The position numbers and the translations under genes were made by a program. The notes under the pieces are model-generated. The model did no database searches. It was not told the origin of the DNA and worked only from the letters and a program-made list of their open reading frames with translations. Shown here one piece after another: positions 7,002 to 16,700 of a stretch of DNA of 64,000 nucleotides. The first letter of the stretch is position 1. Every line of letters starts with the position of its first letter. This DNA comes from Cellulomonas cellasea (GTDB lineage Bacteria; Actinomycetota; Actinomycetes; Actinomycetales; Cellulomonadaceae), in NCBI RefSeq assembly GCF_030372105.1, contig NZ_JAUDBQ010000009.1, positions 62,001 to 126,000 of the forward strand, in the 5' to 3' direction.

Positions 7002-9026
7002 TCAGCCGAGCGCTCGCTCGACCTGCTGCACCAGGTACAACGACCGCAGCAGCGACTCCGCCGGGGTGATGCTCGGGTCGGGCTCGGCGAACACGGACAG
7101 GCCGACCGCTCGGGCGGCGGCGTGGCCCTGCGCGAGCCGACTGTGGACCTCCCCCGGCACGGTCCCGCCGCACCCGCGTTGCGCGGCCTGCTCGACGATG
7201 GATCGCAAGGCCGCCACCGGGGCGGGGACCAGCCCGGCATCGTCGACCCTCGCGTCCGGTGGGGTCGGTCGGTCCGCGGCGCCGGCGGCCAGCAGTCCGG
7301 CCACGAGCGCAGACTCCGCGGTGGACCCGGGGTCGGGGTCGAAGTGCAGCGCGTCGATCTCGTCGGCGCGCTCGGGCAGCACGAGGCTGAGCGGCTCACC
7401 CACCAGCTGACCCCGCACTCGTTGGACACGTGCCACCACACCCGCGCCCTGCGGGAGTGCCCCACCGAGCGCCTCGATGCGGCTGATCGCATGCGCGTGC
7501 AGCCGGGACCACGGCACCTCGAGCGTCAGGACGTCGCCCTCCCCGTCCAGCAGCGGCCAGCGCAGCGTCTGGGCCACGCCATCCCACTGCACCGGCAGCG
7601 AGCCAGCCGCTCGCAGGGCGGTCCACATCGAAGACTGGTCGGCCGGGTCGCGCAGACCGGTGGCCCGGCGGACGGCCAGCTCACCCCAGGACTCCCGCAC
7701 CGGCAGCGCATCCAGCAGGGCCGCTCCGCGCAGCTCGGTGACTGCGGCTGTCGTGGCCTCCACCCCGGACAACCGCCCGTCCGGGCTGACCTGCGCATGC
7801 GTCAGGACGATCCGCCGGCCGGTCGCCGCCGCGGGTGTGGAGAGGCCGGTCCACGGGCCAGGCTGCGTCCACCGCGCACGCGGGGCGAACCCGGGCAGCG
7901 TGTCGGGGCGCGCGTCGGTCCAGGTGAGCATCCGGGACCCCGCCGCATCCCAGAAGAGGCACGTCAGCCCCTGGTAGCCCGAGCCTGTGCGCCACGGGCG
8001 GCCGCCAAGCCCCACCAGGTCGAGTCGGCGCACCTGGTCGTATGACGCGCGGGCCCTGCCGAGCAGGGTGGGCGGCTCCTCACCGGCGGCGTTGTCGAGG
8101 GCGGCCACGAGAGCGTGTGCGACGGCCACCTCGTCGAGCAGGGCCAGGTCGTCCGCCCGCGCCGATCGGGCCAGCAGGAGTTCGACCTCGTCGGCGATCC
8201 GGCGCATCAGCAGGGCGAGCCGGTGGTACTCGACGCCCTGCGCCCACACGGCAGATGTCACCAACCGCTCATGGATCGCGGGCGACAAGTGGGAGATGCC
8301 GACGCGGACTGTGTCGTGGAGAACAGCCGTGACCGTGCCTCGCAGGCGCTGCCGGGACTCCACGCGCGACCGCGACTCCTCACTCGGCCGCGACTTCAGC
8401 GGTGGGGGTGGCGCCAGGACCAGGCCGTGCGCCCGCTGCCACGCGAGGACCACGGCCACCCGGAAGCGCTCGACGTGGGGCACCGCCTCGTCGAGCAGCA
8501 GGGCGTCGAGGCCCCCGCCCAGGTAGCGGGCCGTCAGGCCGCGGCGCGGGAACGTGACGCTCAGGTAGCCGTCACGCGTCAGGACGGGAGGCTCGTCCGC
8601 GTCGTCCAGCGCCTGGCACGCCCACCGGTATCCGGGCAGCCCGGCGTACGCCGTCAGGGTCTCGACGTCGAACCCCATGAGCTCCGCGTGCAGGGCGTCC
8701 GCGGCGCCGCTGGCTGACTCGCCCGCGTCTGGCGCGGCCGGCGCCACGGCTCCGGCGGCGAGCCACAGGCCGGCGGTGAGGATGTGCTGGCAGATCACAG
8801 CGCTCGGGCAGGAGCACGTGGCCTGGCTAGGACCGGCCACCCCGATGCGCACCGTCACCTCCCCGACGCCGACCTCGACGTCGGCGCCGTGGTCCGCGAC
8901 GACCCGCACAGACGACGACTCGAGGTCCTTGCGGGCGCGCCGCAGCAGTCCACGGTTCGCCAGGGCCACCCACGCGTCCTCGTCGTACCGGGCCAGCACC
9001 GCTGCGACGTCGGCACTCCCGCTCAT
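7002..9026 (-). CDS. SWIM zinc-finger protein (YehQ-like)
   Basis: 674 residues from ATG 9026, overlapping the VWA stop by 4 bp. Near residue 75 is a SWIM zinc finger with the CxCxnCxH spacing (CSCPSAVICQH). The remainder is a large region without recognised catalytic motifs. SWIM domains bind DNA or protein. It is the last gene of the DUF4132-MoxR-DUF5682-VWA-SWIM operon, the same set and order as E. coli yehI, yehL, yehM, yehP and yehQ. The function of the set is not established. Confidence 0.8.
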   Translation of the reverse strand: MSGSADVAAVLARYDEDAWVALANRGLLRRARKDLESSSVRVVADHGADVEVGVGEVTVRIGVAGPSQATCSCPSAVICQHILTAGLWLAAGAVAPAAPDAGESASGAADALHAELMGFDVETLTAYAGLPGYRWACQALDDADEPPVLTRDGYLSVTFPRRGLTARYLGGGLDALLLDEAVPHVERFRVAVVLAWQRAHGLVLAPPPPLKSRPSEESRSRVESRQRLRGTVTAVLHDTVRVGISHLSPAIHERLVTSAVWAQGVEYHRLALLMRRIADEVELLLARSARADDLALLDEVAVAHALVAALDNAAGEEPPTLLGRARASYDQVRRLDLVGLGGRPWRTGSGYQGLTCLFWDAAGSRMLTWTDARPDTLPGFAPRARWTQPGPWTGLSTPAAATGRRIVLTHAQVSPDGRLSGVEATTAAVTELRGAALLDALPVRESWGELAVRRATGLRDPADQSSMWTALRAAGSLPVQWDGVAQTLRWPLLDGEGDVLTLEVPWSRLHAHAISRIEALGGALPQGAGVVARVQRVRGQLVGEPLSLVLPERADEIDALHFDPDPGSTAESALVAGLLAAGAADRPTPPDARVDDAGLVPAPVAALRSIVEQAAQRGCGGTVPGEVHSRLAQGHAAARAVGLSVFAEPDPSITPAESLLRSLYLVQQVERALG

Positions 9027-10165
9027 CGTGCGGTCACCTCCGCGAGCCACTCGGCGAGCCGTCCCGGGGTCAGCGCGGAGACCGGCATCCCGACATCGGC
9101 GAGGTCCTGGGCCATCCGCTTGTCATAGACCGGGTGCGCGGTCCCGTCGAGGGAGGCCAGGCCGATCGTCGTCACCCGCGCCTCGACGAGACGCCGGACG
9201 GCCGCGACAAGGTGGGACGGCGGCCCGCCCTCGCAGAAGTCGCTGACCAGCACCACGACAGCCCGAGCCGGGTTCTCGATGATCTGCTCGGCGTACGTGA
9301 CCGCCTGGGCGATGTCGGTGCCACCCCCGAGCTGAACCGTCATGAGGAGCTCGACGGGATCGCCCGCGAGGTCGGTCAGGTCGACGACGCTGGTGTCGAA
9401 GACGACCAGGCGCAATCGGTAGGCCGGCAGGCCGGCGAGGATGCCCGCCATCACGGCGCTGTGGATGACGGACCCGACCATCGACCCGCTCTGGTCGACG
9501 AGCAGGACGACCTCCCAGGGGATGCGTCGGGTGTCCCGCTGGAAGAACAGCGGCCGCTCGACGATGAGCCGCTGGCTGTCCGCGTCCCAGTGCCGCAGGT
9601 TGGCCCGGATGGTGCCGCGGGGGTCGAAGTTCGCGGTGACGGCGAGCGGCGAGTGGCGGTGCTGGCTGAGCCGGCCCGTCAACGCCTGGCGGACCTCGTT
9701 CTCGAGCCGGCGTCGCAGATCGTCCACGACGGCGCGGACGATCCTGCGCACCTCGCCCAGCACGGTGGGATCGAGGTGTCCTTTGAGGGACAGGAGGGTC
9801 TTGAGCAGCGCCTCGCTGGGCTCGATCCGGGCGAGCACCTCGGGGTCGCTCACGAGCTCTGTCAAGCCGTAGCGGTCCAGGGCGTGGCGCTCGATCGTCT
9901 CGACGGTCTCGCGCGGGAACAGCTCGCGCACCTCGCCAAGCCAGTCCACGATCGACGGTGCGGACGGGTCCAGGGAGCCGGGCGACAGGTCCCGATCGGA
10001 GCCGTCCGTCCCGTCATCGGCGCGTCCCCCGCGGCCGGCGTACTCCCGCCCGTAGAGGTAGTCCAGGGCGGCCTCGTAGCGCAGCCCGTCGGGGTGCTGC
10101 GCGGCGGGGAGGCGCCCGTCGGCGTACCGGCCCAGGACGAGGCGCCACCGGTCCGTCGGCCTCAA
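9023..10165 (-). CDS. VWA-domain protein (YehP-like)
   Basis: 380 residues. The C-terminal half is a von Willebrand A domain with a complete MIDAS: DxSxS in LLVDQSGSMVGS, the threonine in GGGTDIA, and the aspartate in VSDFCEGG. The N-terminal half is helical (VRRIVRAVVDDLRRRLEN). VWA proteins next to MoxR ATPases act as substrate adaptors that recruit the hexamer to a target. It overlaps its neighbours by 4 bp on both sides, so it is translationally coupled to the DUF5682 and SWIM proteins. Cytoplasmic; no signal peptide. Confidence 0.85.
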   Translation of the reverse strand: MRPTDRWRLVLGRYADGRLPAAQHPDGLRYEAALDYLYGREYAGRGGRADDGTDGSDRDLSPGSLDPSAPSIVDWLGEVRELFPRETVETIERHALDRYGLTELVSDPEVLARIEPSEALLKTLLSLKGHLDPTVLGEVRRIVRAVVDDLRRRLENEVRQALTGRLSQHRHSPLAVTANFDPRGTIRANLRHWDADSQRLIVERPLFFQRDTRRIPWEVVLLVDQSGSMVGSVIHSAVMAGILAGLPAYRLRLVVFDTSVVDLTDLAGDPVELLMTVQLGGGTDIAQAVTYAEQIIENPARAVVVLVSDFCEGGPPSHLVAAVRRLVEARVTTIGLASLDGTAHPVYDKRMAQDLADVGMPVSALTPGRLAEWLAEVTAR

Positions 10166-12618
10166 GGGTGCGACCGCCTCAGGGGCGGCGACCCGGTTGC
10201 CACCCAGGCGCCGAGGCCGTCGCGCTCGAGCACCTCGACGAGGCTCTGGGACAACTCCGCGAGCGCCTGGACCGTGTGCTCGTCGACATCGCGCCGCACC
10301 GGCACATCCGGCCGCTCACCCCCGCGCAGTGCCGCGACGGCCCCGGCGACGCGGTCCGTCTCGCGAGGCGTGAGTCCAGCGAAGGCGAGCCGGAGGTCGG
10401 GCAGCGTGGACAGGAACGTGGGCTGGTCCCAGTCGACGAGTCGCGAGTCCAACGCGGAGACCACGCCGGAGTCCTGCCACACCGTCTCCCGTGCCGTCGC
10501 GAACAGGCCGCGCACGTACCCGACTGACTCGTGCGCGTCGATCGAGCCGGCCAGGTGCCCCGCGACGTCCCGCGCCAGGTCGTCGGCGCCGAGCCGTCCG
10601 GCGGTGGACGCCAGCCCCGCCGACGCCCCCCGCACCAGCGCCCTCGTGTGCTCATGTCGCAGCCGTTCGACGAGCTCCCAGAACGGCGCGGCGTCCAGGT
10701 CCTGCCCCCCGGGCGAGGCGAGCAGCTCGCGCAGGCGCGCCAGCGCTGTCGCGACGTCTTCCGGGGGCTCCTCGTCGCCGCGCAGTTGCGCCCCCAGGTA
10801 CAGGCAGCGCGCGTAGGAGTGCGCGACCAGCTCGGTGAGGCCTGCGAGGCGCCCGGACTCGACTGCCTCGCGGCCGTCCGCCAGGAGCGCCAGCGCCCCC
10901 ACCGCGTGCACCGCGTCCACGAAGGACGTCTCGGCCCCCAGCGCGTGCCGCACCAGCTCGACCACCGGCGCGGTCCTGTCATGCAGCCCCACGACTGCCC
11001 CCTGGGCGAGCAGGGAGACCGCGTCGACGCTCCTCGGCGTCCGGCCGTCCTCCGTGGCAGCGGCGACGAGGGACCCGAACCGCCCCTCCACGGCCTCGTC
11101 CAGCGTGGAGCCCAGCATCGACACCTCCGCGAGGAAGCCCTCGGTGGACGGTCCCCAGAGATAGGTCCACCGTTCCTGCAAACGGGTCAGGCCCCTCCCG
11201 CGCACGAAGTCCGGCCCCGCGACATGGGTGGCGAACGGCACGCCGAGCAGCGCCAAACCGTGCAGGGCGCGGCTCGTGCGGCGGTGCGGTGCGCTGCGGT
11301 ACAGGTCCAGGGCCAGGGTGCGCGGCTCGATGGCGTCGGTGTCGAGGCGCAGTTCCCGCAGCCGGGCCAGGGTGTCCCGGACCAGCGGCGGTGTCCCGGC
11401 CCCGGGTGGCACGCGCCCCACCCGGTCGCCGGTGAGCATGCGACGGGTCGCGGTCGCCACGACGAGGCCCTCGACGTCGGCGTCGCCCTGCACCAGGCAA
11501 CTGGTGATGGCGTCGACCAGGTCGCTGCGCAACGGCGCCGGACGGCCTCGCAACTCGGCGAGCGTGAGCGCCTGCTGGTACGCCGCCGCCAGCGTCGGGG
11601 TCGCCACAGGCGACCCGTGGCGGCCCCTGAGCTCGGCCGCGAGGTCCAGCAGCGCCGTCAACGTCGCGTTCACCCGAGCCGTGTCGGCGGCCGCGCCGCG
11701 GAGGTGCTCGTCCCAGACGCGTTGGTGCCATCCCGGCGATGTCATGCCGCTGTCGTAGCCGTTGAGCCGGTCGAGCCGGTCGAAGCCGTAGCGGACCAGC
11801 GCATGGCCGTCCTCGACGGCCCCGACGTCCACGTTGGGCCTGGCGGATGCGGATGCGAGCAGGTCGGGCATGGCGACGGCGTGGAAGCCGCCGACGACGA
11901 CCATCACCGGGCCGTCGCCGGGTTGCCGTGCGCGGAGCGCCTCCCGCACATGCCACACCATCTCCGCCTCGCGCGGACCCGTCCCGTCACGGTCCAGCTC
12001 GGCGTCGGTGCTGTCCCGCCGTGCGAGCAGGCAGTACGCCGTCATCCGGTCCAGGTGGGCGTCCAGGCCGTCGTCGGCGCCAGCCTCGAACAGCAACTCC
12101 CACAGGTCTTCCTGGTCGCGGCAGCCGAGGCGCTCGGCGAGCGCGGCCAGCGACCGGCTGTGCGCGTACACGTCCTCGCGCAGCAGCGACCCGGCGCCAG
12201 GCAGCACAGCGCTCGACGCGGCCGCCGCCTGCTCCCCGACCTCGAGGTCGCAGAAGGCGACAGGCACGCCGGCCGCATGGGCCAGCCGCGTGGCGACCAG
12301 CTCAGGTGAGTAGTCGCAGAACGGGTAGTACCCACCGTGCCCCTCCCCGGGCGCGGTGGACCGGCCAGCCGGTCGGGACCACGCGTACACGGCAAGCGGG
12401 AACCGCGCCTCGGGATGGCAGAGCAGGTCGACCAGGCCCGTGAACGACCGCGGCCCCTCGATCAGCACACGTGACGGGGCATGCCGCTCGAACGCCGCGG
12501 TGACGGCGCGCGCGCACGCGGGGCTGTGGTGCCGCACGGGGATCACGACCACGTCGTCGCTGACGAGCCGGGCGGACAGCGCCCGCACGTCGTCGCCGGT
12601 CGGCAGCGGGAAGGTCAA
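10162..12618 (-). CDS. DUF5682 family protein (YehM-like)
   Basis: 818 residues. The N-terminus (VVVIPVRHHSPACARAV, then RVLIEGPRSFTGLV) is characteristic of DUF5682, found almost only next to MoxR/VWA genes. A further conserved element is VVVGGFHAVAMPDLL near residue 245. HHSP and GFHA resemble conserved histidine positions of a TraB/ChaN-like fold, a possible metal site; this is a by-eye suggestion. It lies between MoxR and VWA, overlapping both by 4 bp. Its biochemical role is unknown. Confidence 0.75.
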   Translation of the reverse strand: MTFPLPTGDDVRALSARLVSDDVVVIPVRHHSPACARAVTAAFERHAPSRVLIEGPRSFTGLVDLLCHPEARFPLAVYAWSRPAGRSTAPGEGHGGYYPFCDYSPELVATRLAHAAGVPVAFCDLEVGEQAAAASSAVLPGAGSLLREDVYAHSRSLAALAERLGCRDQEDLWELLFEAGADDGLDAHLDRMTAYCLLARRDSTDAELDRDGTGPREAEMVWHVREALRARQPGDGPVMVVVGGFHAVAMPDLLASASARPNVDVGAVEDGHALVRYGFDRLDRLNGYDSGMTSPGWHQRVWDEHLRGAAADTARVNATLTALLDLAAELRGRHGSPVATPTLAAAYQQALTLAELRGRPAPLRSDLVDAITSCLVQGDADVEGLVVATATRRMLTGDRVGRVPPGAGTPPLVRDTLARLRELRLDTDAIEPRTLALDLYRSAPHRRTSRALHGLALLGVPFATHVAGPDFVRGRGLTRLQERWTYLWGPSTEGFLAEVSMLGSTLDEAVEGRFGSLVAAATEDGRTPRSVDAVSLLAQGAVVGLHDRTAPVVELVRHALGAETSFVDAVHAVGALALLADGREAVESGRLAGLTELVAHSYARCLYLGAQLRGDEEPPEDVATALARLRELLASPGGQDLDAAPFWELVERLRHEHTRALVRGASAGLASTAGRLGADDLARDVAGHLAGSIDAHESVGYVRGLFATARETVWQDSGVVSALDSRLVDWDQPTFLSTLPDLRLAFAGLTPRETDRVAGAVAALRGGERPDVPVRRDVDEHTVQALAELSQSLVEVLERDGLGAWVATGSPPLRRSHP

Positions 12619-13721
12619 CGGTCGAGCTCTCCGCGGGTCTCCAGGACGGACTTCCAGCGTCGGTCCCGCTTCGCGCGGGGCCGCACGACGACGTCGAAGT
12701 AGTGCTGCAGCTTCTTCCCGTCCTCCGGGTTGTCCTTGAGCACGGTGCCGATGAGCTGCCGGGCGAGGTGTCCGCCGCCCACCTCGCCGTCGCCGAAGTA
12801 GTGGGCGTCCAGCGCCGCCGCGTATCCCACAGCGACAGCCTCGGCTGAGCTCATCACCGCGGTCGGCCTCTCGACGGCGATCCCGTCCGCCGTCACCCCG
12901 TCACGCAGATCGTGGAACGCCGTGACCAGCAGGTCCACGACATCCGGGGCGAGGCGGGTGTCGATGCCGCCCTGTGCGAGCAGCTCGGACGTCTGCTCCA
13001 GGATCAGGCGGCGCTCCAGGTCGCGGTCCCGGATCGGGCGCACCGTCTCGAAGTTGAACCGGCGCTTGAGGGCGCTGGACATCTCGTGGACGCCGCGGTC
13101 GCGCAAGTTCGCTGTGGCGAGGACGTTGAAGCCCCGGGCCGCGAACACGACGCTCTCCGGCCCGGCGAGCTCGGGGACATGGAGGACCTTGTCGGACATC
13201 ACGCCGATCAGGACGTCCTGGATCTCCGGCTGGACGCGGGTGACCTCTTCGAACCGGCACACGGCGCCGTCGGTCATCGCCCGGTGCAGGGGCCCCCGCA
13301 CGAGCGCGCGGGGGGTCGGGCCCTGCGCCAGCAGCAGCGCGTAGTTCCACGAGTACGTGATCTGGTCGTCGGTGGTGCCGGAGCTGCCCTGCACCGTGCA
13401 GGTCGAGTCGCCGGAGACCGCCGCGGCGAGCAGCTCGGACAGCATCGACTTCGCCGTGCCGGGCTCACCGACCAGCAGCAGGCCGCGGCTGCTCATGAGC
13501 GTCACGACGCACCGGTCCACCAGGGCGTCGTCGCCGTAGAACTTCCGGGTCACGCCGAGCCGTGGGTCGCCGACGATGAAGGCCCGCACCGCGCGGGGCG
13601 TCAGGCGCCAACCGGCCGGCCGGCTCCCGGCGTCGGCAGCGGCCAGGGCGGCCAGCTCGGCGGCGAACTCGACCTCGGCCGGGGCGCGCAGCACCCTGGT
13701 GGTCACCGGGTCAGCAGTCAC
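12615..13721 (-). CDS. MoxR-family AAA+ ATPase (YehL-like)
   Basis: 368 residues. Walker A is GEPGTAKS (about residue 85), the Walker B region is FEEVTR (Glu in place of the usual Asp, as often in MoxR proteins), and the sensor region is LATANLRDRGVHEMSSALKRRFNFE. MoxR ATPases are hexameric chaperones that work with VWA partners to remodel or activate metalloenzymes and other complexes. Here the VWA partner is encoded two genes downstream and the DUF4132 protein immediately upstream. No transmembrane segment. Confidence 0.9.
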   Translation of the reverse strand: MTADPVTTRVLRAPAEVEFAAELAALAAADAGSRPAGWRLTPRAVRAFIVGDPRLGVTRKFYGDDALVDRCVVTLMSSRGLLLVGEPGTAKSMLSELLAAAVSGDSTCTVQGSSGTTDDQITYSWNYALLLAQGPTPRALVRGPLHRAMTDGAVCRFEEVTRVQPEIQDVLIGVMSDKVLHVPELAGPESVVFAARGFNVLATANLRDRGVHEMSSALKRRFNFETVRPIRDRDLERRLILEQTSELLAQGGIDTRLAPDVVDLLVTAFHDLRDGVTADGIAVERPTAVMSSAEAVAVGYAAALDAHYFGDGEVGGGHLARQLIGTVLKDNPEDGKKLQHYFDVVVRPRAKRDRRWKSVLETRGELDR

Positions 13722-13723
13722 TG

Positions 13724-16700
13724 TCAGTACTCCGCCTTCTTCTGCCAGTCCGGGTCGAAGCCGCCGCCCTGTGCCGCCATCTGGCGCAGGTCATGCCAGC
13801 ACTCGGACACGAGGACCGCTGGGACGTCGCCGAGGGTGAGCTGCTCGCGCTCGGGCGTGCCGGGCCGCACGCGGTGGAAAGACAGCGTGCGCAGGGCCAC
13901 CAGGCGGTCCTCTTCGGGGAGCGTGTTCCCGGTGAACTCGACCTCCGCGACGATGCCGAGCGTCGGGAACCGCTTCGCGTAGGAGGTGAACCAGCCGCCG
14001 TCGCCGGGCGTACCGCGGGTGTAGCCCAGCCGGGTGGCGCGGCTCCGCAGCGCGAACGCCTGGAGCGTGTGCCCCTCGAAATCGTCCAGCGCGTGCCGCG
14101 AGCGGTCCTGCGCGGTGACGGCGTGCACGCCACGCCCGAGCTGCTGGAACAACGGGGAGATCTCGTAGTCGGCCAGGTGGGCGGTCCACGCCTCGACCTG
14201 GCCGGCGGTCAGGACGCTGTCATGCGCGAGCCGCACCCGTGCTGTCGCCCCCAGGGTCACCGGCTCGTCGTCGACGTCGGTGAGGCTCCCGTCGTCGAGC
14301 GGCCGGAACACGACCGGCTCGGCACCCGCGCCGTCGGTCGCGACCCACACCAGGCGCCGGACGGCCGGTCCCACGACGGGGTGCGCGGCGAGGTAGCGCT
14401 GCCAGTCCTCGGCCGACCACGACCGCTCGGTGCACAGCGCCTCGTACAGCCGCCGCGACTGCAGGTCTGCGACTGTCTTGACGTCCTTCTTCGCCATGGT
14501 GAGCGCCTTCTTGGCGGCCTTGGCCTGCTCGGGGTCGTCGGACTGCCGCGGCGCCGGAAGGGCCTTGATCGGCTTGCCGTCGGGGTCGCGCAGGACCACG
14601 GACAGGTCGGGGAGCAACCGGGCGGTGAAGACCCGTGGCCCATAGGACAGCTCGAGCAGCCCGTCGTCGTCGAACCCGCCCGTCGGGATGGTGCGGTCGG
14701 CCAGCTCGTCGACCGTCCACCCCTTGCGCTCGGCCAATGCCTGCGCCTGCGCCATGGCCTCCTCCTGGAAGCTCTTGGTGCGGAACCGGGAGCCGATGGC
14801 GAGCACGAGCTGCGTCGCGGACGGGTGGTCCACCCAGGCCAGCATGGCGATGAGGGCCTTGCCCTGGGCTGCGCGCTGGCCGAACCACTCGCGCAGGTAC
14901 CGCTCCGTGGGGGCGACAACGTCACGACCACCGCATGCCGCGATGACGGCGAGCACCCCCTTGCTGGAGATCGCCGATCCCGCCGGCTGTCGCAGATACA
15001 CGGGCAGCAGTGCTGCAGTCAGCTGCTCGACACTCATCCCGTGGAAGGGGCTGTCCGCGTCGCTCGCCACCCACTGATGGCTGCTCACGGCGTCATTCCG
15101 GGCGCGTTCCTCCGCGACGTCCGCGGGGATCGGGCGCAGGTCAGCCTGCAGCCACGCGGTCAGCAGGTGGTGCGCGAGCCGCTGCCTGTCAGCGGGCGCG
15201 AACAGTGCCGCGTACTGCCGCAGCACAGCGTCCGGCTCGGGCGAGCGGGCCTTGACGGCAGTCGCGCACAGCCACTGCACGACCTCGCGTGGCACCTTCT
15301 CCCCCGTGGCGGCCCAGGCGATGTCCGGGAGCGCGTCCCAGTCGCACCAGTCCAGCGCCGAGGGCAGCCCCTTGCTGACTGCCTTCGCCGCGTTCTGGCT
15401 CGTCGCCTGCGGGTCGAGGTAGGTCTCGGCGCTTTCACCCAGCGCGAGCAGGGCGTCGAGCAGGGCGCCGCGCACGACGTCGTTGCGTTCCTTGGCCCAG
15501 GCGGCCTGCAGCGCGGGAAGCGTCGCGGGATCCGCGAGCCGGGTCAGCCACTGCGTCGCGACGAGGCGACTGTCGCTCTTCCCGTCCTGAAGCCCGGCCG
15601 CCGCGCGGGACGCGATCTGGGGGACGCCGGCAAGCGCCTCCTGAGCGGGCCCACGCAGCGCCTTGCGGGACTCGAGCGCTAGCGGGACCAGGGCGTCGAC
15701 AAGCCGCGCGGGCCGCGCCGGCAGCGTGGCGGTCGCTGCGAACAGCGCGAGCTCGTCGACCTCCCACCCGGTGCGGGACGGCTCGGCGAGAATCCATTCC
15801 AGGTGCTCGGCGACGAACGGCCAGACGTCCGCGTCATCCCAGCCGCGTCCCAGCCGCGATCCGTAGGAGCGGGAGTAGGAGGCCCAGACCCGCGCGCGGC
15901 CGTCCAGTCCCATCTCGTCAAACATGACCTGGAGAGTGCGCAGGTCAGGCTTTCCGGTGCGGCGGTACAGGTCGTCCAGGACGGCCGCGCCCCCGCTGTG
16001 CGTGTCGCGCGTCTCGAGGATGCCGAGCGCGGCGATGAGCTTCACAGCGCTGACCGTGTCGAGGAGCCCGTCGCCGGCCAGCCGGAAGAGCAGCCGCGCT
16101 GGCGACCACGGCGGCGCCTCGAGCCACGGCTGTGTCGAGGGCGTCGCGTCGGAGACGAGCACCGCCACCACGTCCCGGAACGTGCGCTCCGTCGGCAGGG
16201 GCAATGCGCGCCCGGCCCCCTGCCCCGGCGAACGCGCCGTGACTCTCTGGTTGTAGCCCTCGATGGCGTTCGACAATTCCGCGACGAGGCGTTGCGCGCA
16301 CGCCTCCGCCGCCTGCCGGGGGACGGCCCAGCGGATCGGTGGCACAGGCTCGGGCCGGTCGTCATCCTCCGGCGAGTCGACGAGCGCCGCCGCGTCCCAC
16401 TTCGTGGCCAGGGCCTTGACGCTCGCGGCGCGATCGGCCAGCGCGGTCTTCCGGGCCCACTCGAACTCCTCGGGCCGGGCCGCGAGCAACTCGAGGGCGC
16501 GCCCGCGTACTTGAGGGCTGCCCTGGACCGCGGTGACTCGCAGCGCCGCCGATGCTGGACCAGCCACGCGCCCCAGGAGGGCCTCGGCGTGCTCGCGCAC
16601 CTGCCGGCTCGTCCCGGTGGCCGCCTCGACGAGCGGATCGACGACCGCCTCGAGCTCGTCGTCGGTGAGCGCGGCGCCGACGACGCCCAGCGCCGCGACC

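Noticed and set aside
8677-12443. Long plus-strand open frames opposite the SWIM, VWA and DUF5682 genes
   Set aside because: They translate to Arg/Pro/Gly-rich sequence without motifs and are the antisense of clearly coding genes; an artefact of high GC.
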